DNA of 64,000 nucleotides from Hoplostethus atlanticus. Its lineage: Eukaryota > Chordata > Actinopteri > Trachichthyiformes > Trachichthyidae. The position numbers were made by a program, and so were the translations under genes. Location: assembly GCA_034670405.1 (NCBI GenBank), contig JAXDDX010000047.1, positions 172,501 through 236,500 of the forward strand, written 5' to 3'. Below the pieces are notes generated by a model that saw nothing but the letters and a program-made list of their open reading frames with translations, was not told where the DNA came from and made no database searches. Positions 1 through 25,411 of the stretch are shown here, in pieces. Numbering within the stretch: the first letter of the stretch is position 1; each line of letters opens with the position of its first letter.

Positions 1-54
1 CCGCTCTAGTTTAATTCTCTTTCTACGATCCTGAACTCTTCCCTGTTTTTCCAG

Positions 55-268
55 AGAGAACTTCCAGCGGCTGCAGCAGGACCTCGCCCAGATGATCCTG
101 GAGTGCCTGGAGCGCCGCTCGCTGGGCTCCATCCGGAAGAGGAAGACGCTGTCGGTGAGGCAGAGGAAGGTGGAGGAGGGGGAGGACCAGGAGGGGGAGG
201 CGGACGGCGACGAGCCCGAATACCTCCACTTAGTCACCGTGGAGAACACGCTCAGCACCTTCCTCTAG
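55..268 (+). CDS. C-terminal exon of an unidentified gene (partial)
   Basis: A splice acceptor (TTTTTCCAG ending at 54) opens a 70-codon reading frame that ends at TAG 266-268; the first base completes a codon from an exon lying left of the window. The peptide starts ENFQRLQQDLAQMILECLER, an amphipathic helix-like stretch. It continues with a basic patch (RKRKTLSVRQRK, possible nuclear localisation or phosphorylation site), then an acidic stretch (EEGEDQEGEADGDE), and ends EYLHLVTVENTLSTFL. Codons are GC-rich at third positions, unlike the flanking DNA, which supports real coding. I do not recognise the family. It runs convergent to kctd17. The call as a terminal coding exon rests on the acceptor, open frame and composition only. 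Confidence 0.6.
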
Positions 269-1689
269 AGGTCTAGCTGGAGAACACATCACTGCCATAC
301 TGCTATGTTATTACACAGTGCAGGACGGGAGGCAAGCAGGGGGGCAAGCGGCACGGGGAACGTGTACAAGCGAGGTTATGTTCATTATCAATACCCGAGG
401 CTGTTTAATACAAACCTATTATAACACACAGAGGCCTCTACTATTCAACGATACACAACAAATCAACCTAACGACAACCAATGTTTGAGGAAAGGAATCA
501 TACCTGCTGGTTTCCTCCTTGTATTTATTATTATAGAACAATGCATTACAATGCCTGGTAACTCTGTTTAAAACTGTAAGCTGCTGTGAGTCCACTAGGG
601 GGCGCAGTGAGCAAACTGTGGCATGGCCAACCTCAGTCTCAGCACCAGAGGGAGAGGTGAGGTGATACTCAAGTAAACATTTTACAAACTGACAGACATG
701 ATGTGCACTTCTGCGCCTTTCTGTAGATCACAGTCACAGTCACAGTCAGACAACCGTAGAGGGATGGACGGGGATTTAATGCTTCAGGATTTTCTCTGAA
801 CGTCAGGGTATTTTTGGACAAATGTCATTCATTTCTTGTGGTAAATCACACACACACACACACACACACACGTACGTTCTGAATAGGAGGCAAGCAGAGG
901 TATAAGGATATAGCAGGAGGCCCACCAGGGACTTTTTGATGTACAAGCAGTGAAACTCCTCTGATCCTATTTTATCTTGTAAAAATATAAATGTAAATAT
1001 ATTTTGTCTTTCACTTTTTTTAAGAGGTGTGGTGAATGCATCTCTGTCTAAAACCAGGGGGCCGATAAAAGTTATTAAAGTCTTTGAAGTGTTAATGTTG
1101 GGTTAACCCAGCACAATGGAATCTAATGCCAGTGATCTATAATGTACAGATTTGATCTTATTTGGGTTTTTACATTTTATTGTCTCCATTGAAAAATGAA
1201 ATGTTACAAAACCATGGACAGTAGACCGTAATTCATTGGTTTTCACTGGTGCCCCGCCATCTTTGAGCCAGCTGACTCATGCGCTAATACTCTCTTCTGA
1301 TTGGCCAGAGATCTCTTGGGGCTTTTATTCCCAAAATGCCAGAATCAATAAAAAACGCACTCTGCCTTTTGGATGTATGCTTTGTCAGGAATCACATTCT
1401 GTAATGATGCTATTTGATCGGGACAGATGCAACAGAGAAGAACGAGCCTCAGAAATCCACATTTTAAACCAAAGGACATTAAAACTTTATTTCTCTTGAG
1501 ATGGTGACATTCTTTTACAATAAATTAAAAATGATCACCGTCCGTCACACTTGGCTGACATCGTTGTACATATGAAATGAGAGGACACATGAAAGAAATC
1601 TAGAACAGGAAGCCTTTCATGGAGGCTGTAACGGTTCATCTGAGGCATTACAATTCCTATGTCACATGGTGTCTTTTTTATTTTGGTTT

Positions 1690-2278
1690 TTATGTCGTGT
1701 AGTGTGTAGTCTTTTTAGTATTTCTGTTTTCATGTCGTGCAGTGTGAAGTCTTATTTTTGTCATTGAGTGTATATAGTCTTTTTTTGTCGTGTACAATCT
1801 TTTTATTTTTGTCATGTAGTATGTGAAGTCTTTTTATTTCCATGTTGTGTAGTGTGTACAGTCTTTGTTTTTGTCTCATGTAGTGTGTAGTCTTTGTTTT
1901 TGTCTCATGTAGTGTGTACAGTCCTTTTGTTTTTGTCTCGTGTAGTGTGTACAGTCTTTGTTTTTGTCTCGTGTAGTGTGTACAGTCCTTTTGTTTTTGT
2001 CTCGTGTAGTGTGTACAGTCCTTTTGTTTTGATGTCGTGTAGTGTGTACAGTCTTTGTTTTTGTGTGGTGTAGTGTGTACAGTCTTTGTTTTTGTCTCGT
2101 GTAGTGTGTACAGTCCTTTTGTTTTTGTGTGGTGTAGTGTGTACAGTCTTTGTTTTTGTCTCGTGTAGTGTGTACAGTCTTTGTTTTTGTGTGGTGTAGT
2201 GTGTACAGTCTTTGTTTTTGTGTGGTGTAGTGTGTACAGTCTTTGTTTTTGTGTGGTGTAGTGTGTGTAGTGTGTACA
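1690..2278. repeat. Minisatellite, about 25-31 bp unit
   Basis: About twenty head-to-tail copies share GTGTAGTGTGTACAGTCTTT followed by GTTTTTGT and then CTCGT or GTG. Two internal variants alternate (CTTTG versus CCTTTTG, and TCTCGT versus GTGGT). Two overlapping minus-strand reading frames cross it only because the unit lacks stops; they encode reiterated Thr-His-Tyr/Leu-Tyr-Thr peptides and are not genes. The left end is more degenerate than the right end, where units are nearly identical, suggesting recent expansion there. Confidence 0.9.
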
Positions 2279-3689
2279 GAGTACTTTGAGGCCCTCATGG
2301 ACAGTAGAAGAGTGAAACTCCAGCATCAGATAAAATATTTTCTACCCACACTTGTCTGACACGGACACATTTGTACAGATATCTGAAAAGGGACTGCTAC
2401 TGAGACTTTTACACATCAAATACTATGTAAAAGACAAACTACTGTACAGCAGAAACCAATACACACGTGGGATACAGATGAAACAATTCAGTGTGCAGCC
2501 AGCAACCCAAATAAAGAGTAGATGAAAGCTGGTTGTTGTTACAGTGGATCTTTTAGTTTTATCTACAGTACTTATGAACATTATGTATATATATATATAT
2601 ATAAAAAAAGGAACCAGACATGCAAACGTCGCTTTATAAAATGTGACTAATAATTACACATTTAAAACCCTTTGGAAGATTTTTCAACTCTTGTTCCCAA
2701 CAGTAGTTACAGTTTGACCTAGGGCCGCAAACTGTTCAGTAAAGTGGATTGTCTGTCTGTCAAAGATCATCAGGTCGGTCAAACACAAACGTTGTTCATC
2801 CAGTAGAAAAAAGTAAAAGTTGACACGCAAAAATGACATAAACCGCCCCCCCCCCCCCAAAAAACCCAAACCTCAGCCCAAATTCTTTTTCAAAAATGAA
2901 TCAAAACCTCTTGAAAAGAAATTATACAACCAAACGTACAAAAAAAAGAAAAACACAAGGCATGACATTTTGTACTTCTAACTCAACACCTTCTGGGAAA
3001 AAAAAGATTAATGATGCACTGACTTCTGGTTTATGTACACGTAAATACCCCTCCTACCCCCCCGGGTGGCAAAACACACAGCGGCTGCAGGCTGAGGATT
3101 GTAGAGGCTACACGAACACGACCCTCTCCAGTGAGAGTGTAAACTACCCGTTCCTGCAAATGCATGTAAGAACACCTATGATCACACGTATGCCGGTCTA
3201 TGACATACGTGTTTTTATTTTTTGCTGCTTGAAATCAAGGCACCAAATGATCCATATTACAAGATACAGAAAAGATGAAAAAACGTGATCCTGCCTTCCT
3301 AGTAGTGCTCATATCAAGACTGTTGATTTCTCTCTGAGATGATCACAAGCGTGAATAGCTACCATCACGACACCATCAGTTTACTGTATTCTGATAATCC
3401 AACTCATAGGTAAGGTATTGCTAGCACCCTAAGGGACCGGGATATATCAGTTTCTATTCTACACCTTAAATAGACGAGACACGCTCTGTCACACACGATA
3501 TTGTGATTGCAGCCCATTCTTTCAGCACATTCATTTTTTTCCTGAAAATTATAAAAACATCAAGTTAAAAAAATAACATCGCCACCCATCATCCTAGTCC
3601 TAGATTGTCTCTCATCCTAACTCTGATTGCCTATTGCCTCTATAAAACAGTCCGGGTGGATCAGCGTGTTTCCATTGTGCTGCTGGCTG

Positions 3690-4003
3690 CTGCAAAACGG
3701 CTGCAGATGGGAATTGGTTGAGTGGGCGGAGCCAAAGAAAGAGTTAGCTAACTGGCGAAGTTGAATGGCAAGGACTCAAAATATAACTAAAATATTAATG
3801 GCAACAACTTATTTTTTTCATTCACTCATGACCGTGGCATTCATGATCTTGGAACTAGCTTACCTAACACGCTGTAGGCTCATAATTATCCAGAAAAGCT
3901 GTGGTTCTTTGGCTCCGCCCACTGAGGTTTAACTCAACCAATCAGATTAGTTCTACCGCCCAGAAATGTTTGTAGAACTAAAACTCCCATCTGCAAAATG
4001 ACC
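3690..4003. mobile_element. Short non-autonomous element with imperfect inverted ends
   Basis: Left arm and right arm share GCAGATGGGA, TTGGTTGAG and TGGGCGGAGCCAAAGAA in inverted orientation; the right arm has about 50 extra bases between the first two blocks. A second copy of the right arm lies at about 44984-45080 in the same orientation, inside a sh3bp1 intron. The layout fits a MITE-like element; no transposase or clear target-site duplication was seen. Confidence 0.55.
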
Positions 4004-5907
4004 AACGGGTTAGTTTCACAACACAAACCGACGACGAGTTTAACAGTCACACTACATAAACTACAGGAGCCGGTTGAGACGACCCGCCCTCCTCCAGTCA
4101 GGAAATGATCAACAGGCCGGATGACAGACTGCAGAACCCAGTAGCACAGTGGCAACCCGTCTGACTGCACCACCAGAACCTCAGTTATACCTCATAAAAA
4201 AGACATAGCACCAAACTGCTTGTCTCACGAAGAGCACAGATACAGGAGTTTTAACTGTAATATTAAAGGGGGTTGACGGGGTTATTGATCCAGGGAGGTG
4301 GGGTGTAGGAGGATACAAGTTCTATTGACGCTGCAACGCCGACTGGTCGCCAATAGAGGTCGATAAAGGTCACAGATTACTTAATGCACCTTTAAACCCT
4401 TTCCAGGTGATACAGCACACTGAGTGTATAGGGCGGGAGGTGTGACTGCCTATCATTACAACACGAACAGACAGCTCACTCTGTCTCGTTCACCCTTTCC
4501 CTCCCTCTCTCTCTCATCAAGCCTCTCTGGATCCTGGCCAGGGTGACAGAGTGAGGCAACGCTGCTGCTGCTGCTGAGCATGCAAGCGCCTTTGGGAGCA
4601 CGAAGCCACACGGGTGTGTATCTGCACGCCTGGGTGTTTGTGAGAGGGGAAAGTGAAGTGAAGTGTGTGTGTGTGTGTGTGTGTTGGGTCTAAGGGCCCG
4701 GCTGACCTTACTCTCAGCTCTATAGGATGGCGACGGTGTGTCTCTGACAGAATTGCTCTTTGTAAGATACACTAGCTGGCAGATGTCCCTCTCTTCCTCC
4801 AGCTACCTCCAGGGGTTTCATCTGGGCGTGGGCTTTGACTGTCTGCAGACACACACAGGGCCTATATGGAGCCCCACACCAGCCCATCACTAACCCATGT
4901 GGGTCCTAGATGCACGTTGGCTGGGATACTACAAGGCTAAGCTAACAACACACAACTGCTGTAGCTGTATTGCTGATTTTCTGCAGTGGTTCTTGGGAAC
5001 ATTAGCTCACTTTTCTATGACGGGTTTTACTGTTTCATTGCTGTTAAAGGGCCTAATACCTGCAAGGTCAAACCAGTGCAAACCCGCATTCAGTCACGCT
5101 GCGAGCAACCATGTAGCTGCAGACCGCTACATAGATGCGATCGACCCTCTGGCCCCGCCCCCAGCCCCGTTGCTCGCGGCGTGATAGAAACGTAGAAATC
5201 AAATGTCTCAATGTGTATTTCATATTATTGTTCCTGTTCTGGCTCAGCTCCTTGGGTCAGCCAGCTTCACTCTGCATCTTTGGTCAGAATTTACTAAGCT
5301 TCACTACCTGCCCTTGGCAGAAAAGGTTTAGAAACACCAACACGCCAATATTTCATATCAAACACTTTGAGTTTCATCAAATGGTGTTTTTGTACATATT
5401 ACTGCGTGTGTGTGTGTGTGTTTTTTTTGTGTGATTTGTCAATCTTTGAAAGTGGCGATATTGAAACAGGTAACAGTGCTACAAATCGATTTCGATGACT
5501 GTCCATTGACTCAACACACAAATACGCCATGTACAAGATGTACAAGATGTACAAGATGTCGAAATAAAACAAAAAAAATAACCTAAAGAAAATGCTCTTG
5601 TGTTTTCTACATCCGGGAGCCGTGGATCTGGAAAAGCTGTGAAGGTGATGAAAAGGAAAAACAGAAATTAGGAATTGTACATTTAACATTATAATGTTTT
5701 AACAGTCCGGTTTATTTTTTACATCCTAAACTGTGTGTTGGCTCTGATGTTGATGACGATGATGAAGATGGCGACAGAATGACAGAAGAAAAATATTGTC
5801 GACATCCATGATGGCTGAGAAAAACAGAAATATACCACAGACGATGCTTTAACACACTTCTGCAGCTGGTCTGCCCTTTTAACGTGTTCTGTATGTTTAA
5901 ATGCCTC

Positions 5908-5948
<41 letters not shown>

Positions 5949-6111
5949 ACAGTATGTGTGTGACTGTGTGTTTACAGAGACTGAGAAGGACATCTTCTAG
6001 CACTGCTGCTGCAAAAGGTCAGGGATATTCCATGTCACAGCATTGGTAATGAGAGCCCACGGCGAGGCAGCGCTGGATCAATAGGCTGTCAGTTCAATAT
6101 TGGACCAGCCA

Positions 6112-6113
<2 letters not shown>

Positions 6114-6155
<42 letters not shown>

Positions 6156-6240
6156 ACACGCACACACACACACACACACAGACACACAGACACACAAACA
6201 CACAGACACACACAGACACACACAGACACACAGACACACA

Positions 6241-6294
<54 letters not shown>
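6114..6294. repeat. Compound CA / CAGA microsatellite
   Basis: About 180 bp of CA repeat, interrupted in the middle by regularly spaced CACAGACA and CACAAACA variants. Reading frames crossing it in both directions (poly Cys-Val and poly Thr-His) are repeat artefacts. Confidence 0.95.
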
Positions 6295-6296
<2 letters not shown>

Positions 6297-7384
6297 CTGG
6301 TATAGGTCATGGTGATGATCAGGGCAGGAAACTGACATTTTCATTCAGTGGCCACATTGCCTGGTGTATTCCCAAATTCAGCCACTATTTCACCAGCTGA
6401 CTATGGTGACGGTGGTTACCTGCTCAGGTGGCCGGTAGAGACAGACTAGGTTTACCAGCATTTGATAGGACGAGTGGCACTGGCTGCTCAGTCTCTACCA
6501 TCATTTGCTGTCACAATGTTTCACAGTGCTACAGTGTGTTTATGAATCTTCAGATGTAAAGCTGCACTACGCAACTTCAATGTGACGGAACGGGTTTGAA
6601 TTTTGAGAACTCCAATACCCAGAAATCCTGTAATGTGACGTCAGTGAACTGCACACGGCACGTTCATGTTCAGCAGCCCAGGCCGGTTTTGCATTTCACT
6701 ATTAAGTCTTTGATTTCCTGCCAGTGGTGCAGACCCGACACCAGGACTTATTTGGACCCGTTTTCCTCTTTGGGCTTCAGGCTGGGGTTAGATGGATAGA
6801 TCAGTGTACTGATATTGTCCTTTTATTGATTATCAGATAATGTCCAATAATGTCGTCCACCTCTGATACGATGGTTCCTCCCTGACCAGCTATGTGAAAC
6901 CTGCAATGAAACTTTTGTTTCTTTGCACATTTTCTTTATTCTTTTATTTGTTCAGTAATATTTTTTTGTCAATGAATTCTTCACCTTGGCCCTAAAGAGC
7001 TCAGTCAGTCTGGTTTCAGTGGAGAGTTTTAGTGTCCATGATGGTCTAGATGCTGTTTCAGATGAGACAAGAATAACATTCTGGGGGAAAACGGAATATT
7101 TGCAATTGTTTTCCATGAACACGGTCAGATTTAAAGATATCGAATTTTGGACCAAAACATTCAGCCTTCAACTCCAGGGACAGTTTAGAACGGGTACACA
7201 ATGCGGTGCCATGAAACACCCTGCATCCTTTTTGACATCACACACACACACACACACACACAGACACACACACACACACACACACTAAGGTCTACTTTGT
7301 CTACCCACTACCACATCTATCCCACTCTAGCGCAGTTCCTCACCCATTCCCTGCCTCTCTTTGGAACAATGAAACATGATTCTC

Positions 7385-19304
<11,920 letters not shown>

Positions 19305-20517
19305 TTGTAAATAGCGGTGGACTCAAATTGACGAGGAGCGAGGGGCGTCCGTCCGTGTCCGTTGCTGCCTCTGCTTCCTCTCCGCTCACAGACCGAGATG
19401 CTCCGCCTCTCAGCGTCAAGCAAGGCAGAAAAAACAAGGTACTTCCGGTTATAACTTTCAAAATAAAACCCTTACTGACGAACATGACTTGCAACGTTTA
19501 AGAGTAATGAGGAGCCGAAGCGGAATTAACAAAGCAACCAACCAACTCGCCTGACTTCCGGTATTTTTCTGTCTGTCTGTCGGACTTGACACAGCTCTAA
19601 AAACTGGATTGTTTTAGTTTTCTTGTACAAATACTGTTTCACATATTGAGGAAAGGCAGAACAAGGGTAGTCTATGAAGAATTTATTGAGGTTAATATTT
19701 TTATTGAATAATTCCAGTCAAATAATTTCTTGTGACGCCGCGTGCACCTGAGTGAACATTGCATAGATTTTAAAATAAAAATGAAATTAAGCATCTAAAA
19801 AAAGTCATGCCTGCAGTCTCATTTCCCTGATTTTCAACATGAGTCATCATGAACAGACTTGTTGGAATGTACCTTTACACAGTCTGCACAGTGGTGCAGT
19901 ATTAATTACCACCACAATATTGATGACAATGACGAAGAAGCAAATTGAAGCATATTTAGTAACTTACTTCCTGAATACTTTGCTTTTAGGATAATGTAGA
20001 GAATAACTGATTAATTAATTGCTTAATAACAAGTTAAACAAACTAACTTAATCAGTTCCAAATGAAATCATCATTCTAGTAATGCTGAGTTAAACATTTG
20101 AACACAAATTACAATTCTAATAATGCACTCTGTCAAGGAATCAAGCTTTTGCCTATGAAGAACTGACTATTAAAATTAAAACTAAAAGCAAAATACGTAT
20201 TGCATAAAAGTATCACAGTGTATTACAACAAATTGGACCAGATGGGATTTAAAGAGGAGCGGACTCAACGATGAGGTGAGCGATAGCAACTATAAAATAC
20301 AGACACGAGCGATAATGTAATAACTTACAAATGTAATGTAATAAAACCTGTTAATGGTTAGGCTGTATTATTAGTTCATATTACTACTTCAGTATCTTAC
20401 TACATTTTGACAAGTTATCCCCAAGTTATTCCAGGGGAGGCGGACAAAAAGCTTGAGGGTTCCTGATTGGATGGGAGGAGCTGACCTGATCTACCTATAT
20501 CTGGTATTTCTAGGTTC
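19305..20517. other. Intergenic interval between plbd1 and kctd17
   Basis: The GC-rich part to about 19560 should carry the kctd17 promoter and 5' UTR. The AT-rich remainder should be the plbd1 3' UTR; minus-strand AATAAA hexamers (TTTATT on plus) are present near 19681 and 19702, the likely plbd1 polyadenylation region. No other gene was seen. Confidence 0.55.
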
Positions 20518-23500
20518 TCAGGGCCGGCGTAGAGACGGCCTCATGGTGACGAAGGTGAAGTTGTAGGTGTCTGGGAGACCCTGGTGAGCTGTGTGGTTGA
20601 ATCGTTGCCATGAGAACGGATGCAGACCCCCCTGTGTGGTGGGACCATTTATCGCCTCGGCAACCAGCTGAAGAGCCATCTGGTAGTCTGTCACCTATAC
20701 CATGAGAGAGAGAGAGAGAGAGAGAGAAGGGAAGGGAAGGGATGAGGGAGGGAGGCAATGAGTAAGCGAGGGAGGTAATGAGGGAGTGAGGGCGCCAGGA
20801 AGGGAGGGGACGAGATAATGATTGAGTGAGTGAGTGAGTGAGTGAGGTAATGACGGAGAGAGGGAGCGAGTAAAGTAATGAATGAGGGAGTAAGGGAGGG
20901 AGCGAGGAAGTGAGGGAGGGAGTGGGTGAGGGAGGCAATGAATGAGTGAGTGAGAGAGTGAGAGAAAGGGAGAAAGAGGAGTGTGAAACTATTTAGTAAA
21001 GTTCAAATCACAAATTGCCAAGCAGTAACAGGCTGCTGTCCCGTTATAACTCGAACCTCCCATGAAGACAACTACCTCTACGACCCCTAGGTTAGTTAAG
21101 TTAGTTAGTACATCCTTTCAGTCCAGAGAGAGGAAGGACAAGGAGAACGACCGTTCAGAGAGCTAAAATATAATTTACCAACGCACAAAATCTGATGTAA
21201 CTATGTTTTCTACTAGAAACCTAACCCCCGACCCCACAAGTCTCTGTGATATCTCTTCATACTACTGATTTTTTTTAATGCTCCCACTGAAATACATGTT
21301 TCTGATTCTGGTGTGCTGGTAATGACCCCTGACCTTGGTGTCATAGCAGCCTCCTGGGCGTGGCCTCCTGGGCCTCAGGTCGTTACGGCAACAGATGGTT
21401 TTACACGGGTGGCCCTTGGAGTAGGGATCTCTCTTGTAGTCTGAAACGGAGCCAGACTGATCTTTACTCATGCTGCTTGGATCTCTCTAGAAACAGCAAC
21501 AATATACTGAACAGTAAGATCCTGTCTTTGTGTTTTCCATCCCAACACTAAATCTGAAAGAAAACATTCAAGTCCACGGAGAGATTTTAAAACAGAAGAC
21601 TTAAGACTGATGCTGCGTTCCATAGATGTCAGAAAGTCGGAAATTCCAACTTCCTGCGATGGAACGACCCCTCAAACGCCACACAGCATTAGTTTTGACA
21701 TGTTTATGATCCTCAGTGTTTTTATGTCCGGCAAAGAAAATCTTGCAGGCATCCAAGTTTCTCCCTGAAGGCACGGAAGTTGTAATTATGACTTATTATT
21801 ATTTCCAACTTCTCCGACTTTGACTGGAATGTTACTACGTTACTACATTTCATTTTTAGTTATTTTACTTGTAAATGTAGATTTTAGGCATTTAGGTGAC
21901 ACTTTTAGGCTAACTCTCAGTGAGTGCTGCAGAATATGCTTGACGTTTCTTGATCACCAAACAAGAAACCAACATAGAGGAGGTCAAGCGTCAGAGCCAC
22001 CGCTGGCCGGCGACCCTAGAGTGGCTGTGTAAGAAAGATCAATCCAAGGAAAAGAGATTTAAAAGGGAGACGATGAGGATAAAGAGAATGATGAGAGAAT
22101 GAATCAAACACCTACTGTTGTATCTCATGATGTGCTTCAGGGAGCTGAGGTCCGACACCTTGGCCTGGTCCCTGCGGAGGATCTTGGCTCGGGGGCAGAG
22201 GTCATAGGAGAAGTCTTCCCCGTGTCTCCTCCACATCACACCGTAACCGCTCAGGTTGTAGATTTCGGCGTGAAACGGCACGTTGTAGGACGGCCAGTAG
22301 CCTGCAGCGGATTCAGATGAAGGTAGAAGATTTCATCCTCAACCAAACAACTTGGATCAAGACATCAATGAAGAACCAAGGCAAATCTATTTTTAAGTAA
22401 GAAAGCAAAAAAAAAAGCCTTTATTAAATGTCTAGTTCATCTTGAAAGAACATGTGAAACCTTTTGGTCATGCGCTATGCAGACCAACCCCTACTGCCAG
22501 AGCCAGAGAGAAATACCTTTGGTTTAAATGGTCATGCAGGAAAAAAAAAACCTTGGGAGGAGTTTCAATGAAAACTTCACATTTACAATCATCCAGCCAG
22601 ATATGTTTTAAGTTTGAAGCATAATATTGATTGATCAGTGAATTCTGTGGAAGGGAAAAATAAACCATCTCATTTCTCATGCTGCGAATGTCCAGTTGAA
22701 CCTCAACCTGTCTCTACTGGGTTGAGGTCGATGTTCCTGGAACCGTGTTGAGACGACTTCATCCTGCTGGAAGTATCCGTTTGGAAAAAAAGGTGAACTG
22801 TCAAAGTCGCTTAAATCTGTCTTTGTGCTTTATACGTACTGATTTCCACGTGACTCGCCGTCTGGAGGAGCTGTACCTAAAAACCACTGAGTCAACGTAG
22901 AGAAATCTTTCCCTATGCCTCTCCTTACCTCTGCGTAAAGCCTGAGTCTGGTCTGAGTGCATCACCGTCCCAGGAATCTGCTCCACCACGGTCAGAGCTC
23001 CGTCCCCGATGCTCCGCCCCAGAGAAACCCTGCCCAGGTCCAGCACCATGTACTGGCTGTTATAGGTACCTGGAACACAGGGAGGGACCGCTGTAAAGGC
23101 CTGTGGGACAGACAGGGGTTTAACGTGTGTGTTGTATTGTTTCAGCCATCCATCCATGTCTAACGCTCCACTGGGACAATCGTGGGTTACACGCCTTGCT
23201 CAAGGGCATCTCAACAGCAGCTGAGGCAGAAAATATTCCAGCGATCTAAAACCTCAGTAAACGTGAGGTTTTGGTGTCGGCTTGTTCTGCGCCGGTGTTC
23301 AACAATCATACGGGGAGAAACCCATCGTAGAAGAGGCAGAGACACCAGTTTCTCCGCCGGCAGTAGCCTCCCTGGACCAGAATGCAATGCAGCCACAGCT
23401 TGCGGATCTGGGTACAGCGTTGTTCTCTCTCCGCTCCATTGGAAGAACTTACTACGTTACGTCATCTACATCTCTGCTCATCCTTAAGAAACTACCTATT

Positions 23501-23968
23501 GGTTATTTTTAAATTTGAAAAGACATGTGCACCGTTTACTGCCTGGTCTTGGTCTGCTCTCGGTCTCAACCCCCTTAGGACCTGGTCTCGACTCAAACTA
23601 GAATCTAGACTCGATGAAGGCGGTCCCGACTGCCTCCCCCGGCCTCACCCGAGTTGTATCTGGAGAAGATGTGCGCCCACTCCTCTCCGCCGCCCGCCAG
23701 GCTGTTGGCCAGGCGGACTCTCTGCCAGGCCAGCAGACTGTGAGGGCTGAGCTGGGAGAACAGAGACGAGTTGAAGACACTGTTGGTGGTCTGAGTCATG
23801 AGCAGACCACTCCCCAGCAGGTAGAAGTCATCCAGGGACATCAGGAAGCCTGGGGAGGAGCAGGAGGAGCAGGAGGAGCAGGAGGAGGAGGAGGAGGAGG
23901 AGGAGGAGGAGGAGCAGGAGGAGCAGGAGGAGGAGGAAGAGGAGGAGGAGGAGGAGGAGGAGGAGGAA

Positions 23969-24007
<39 letters not shown>

Positions 24008-25149
24008 GAGGAGGAGGAGGAGGAAGAGGAGGAGGAGGAGGAGCAGGAGGAGCAGGAGGAGGAGGAAGAGGGGTGTTGATGGGGAGGGGAGGGAATATGG
24101 GCAGGAGGAGAAGGAGGGAAAAGTGAGTAGAGATTTGTAATGAGATCATCCTGACAACACAAACATTAATAGTAGTAGTAGTAAAAAACTTTATTTATAC
24201 AGCTCAGTACAGAAAATCAATAAAAGCAATGACAGGATAAAATAATACAAATAATACAAGTAAAATAATAAAAAATAATAAAAGTACAACAACAATAAAA
24301 GTAAGAATACCCAATTTTACAAACCAATAAAATTTAATGAAAGGCTTTTCTAAAGAAGTATGTTTTAAGTTGGCTCTTAAAACATGGATAGTGCCTGGCG
24401 ATATCAGAAGAAGAAGAAGAAGAAGAAGAAGAAGAAGAAGAAGAAGAAGAAGAAGAAGAATACTGGTACTACTACTACTAATATAAATGCTAATAATAAT
24501 GCTAATAAAAAAATTGTACTCTCTTGCAGCTTTTCTCAGTCTGTTCATGAATCAGAACTCTTCCAGCCAGAGGTCAAACAGAGGTCAGAGAGGTCAAACA
24601 GAGGTCAGAGAGTCCTGCACCACCTCCAGCAGCAGCAGTGGATTTGGGCTCTTCATTTCAATGCAGTGAGGTGAGGTGATACCCTCGGCTGGTCCGTCTC
24701 TAAAAATAGTGCTTTAAAACCACTTGTGTTGTGATAGTGACTCGGCCACTCGGCAAATCTTTGACAACAAAATGACTCAACCTCCACTGACTTGACTGAG
24801 AGGAGACGCAGTATTAGCCCGCCATAATACGCTTCATCCTTTCTCTGTTTGGGGCTTATACACTGCGGCTGTTTACCGGCAACTGACTAAGCCGTGTCCT
24901 TGACTGAAGATTACTTTCAATAGAGATATTCACTGAAGATGCTTTTCAGTCAGGGACTCGGGGTTAATCCATGTCCTGGATCTCAGTGTTTTCCACAAGA
25001 GAAAGAGAAACCGAATGGGTCGAGCACCTGCACTTCATCTTCATACCTCTGTACTGATGTATATTCACTATTTGGGCTGCTTCAGCTTTATACTGTAAAT
25101 CCTCCTTTTACCAGCCCGCCCAGTTGAGCCACAGCTCAGACATGCCATC

Positions 25150-25191
<42 letters not shown>

Positions 25192-25369
25192 CAGGGTAGC
25201 TGCTGAATGACATCTTCCCGGTGGCGGTGTGTGCGTCCAACAGCCTGAAGTCCCAGTGTTTGTAGATCCGCATGGTGGCGGCGTAGGTGTACCAGCTAGA
25301 ATGAGCAAACAGCAGGTTCTCAAAGCCTGGCAGCACCTGACAGACAAAGAGGAGAGAGGAGGGGTTGGC

Positions 25370-25411
<42 letters not shown>

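Larger units (their letters stand above)
269..7384. other. Intergenic or 3' untranslated interval between two convergent genes
   Basis: No further coding exon was recognised here. The left part should include the 3' UTR of the unidentified plus-strand gene. The right part should include the 3' UTR of kctd17, whose stop lies at 7385-7387. The interval is filled with simple repeats: CA at 846-871, a minisatellite at 1690-2278, GT at 4661-4684 and 5907-5946, CA at 6114-6294, CA at 7238-7286. It also holds dispersed repeats at about 3690-4003, 5040-5190, 6558-6620 and 6800-7160. Poly(A) hexamers occur on both strands, but none can be assigned with confidence. Confidence 0.6.

Noticed and set aside
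1730-2326. Long minus-strand frames of Thr-His-Tyr repeats
   Set aside because: They follow a tandem repeat that lacks stop codons in two frames; no start context, splice sites or family features.
6078-6344. Cys-Val and Thr-His repeat proteins
   Set aside because: Translation of CA/GT microsatellites on both strands.
23605-24162. Poly-Ser/Pro extension of plbd1 exon 7
   Set aside because: The frame runs through the intronic GGA tract; the conserved protein resumes exactly at the CCCCAG acceptor at 23849.
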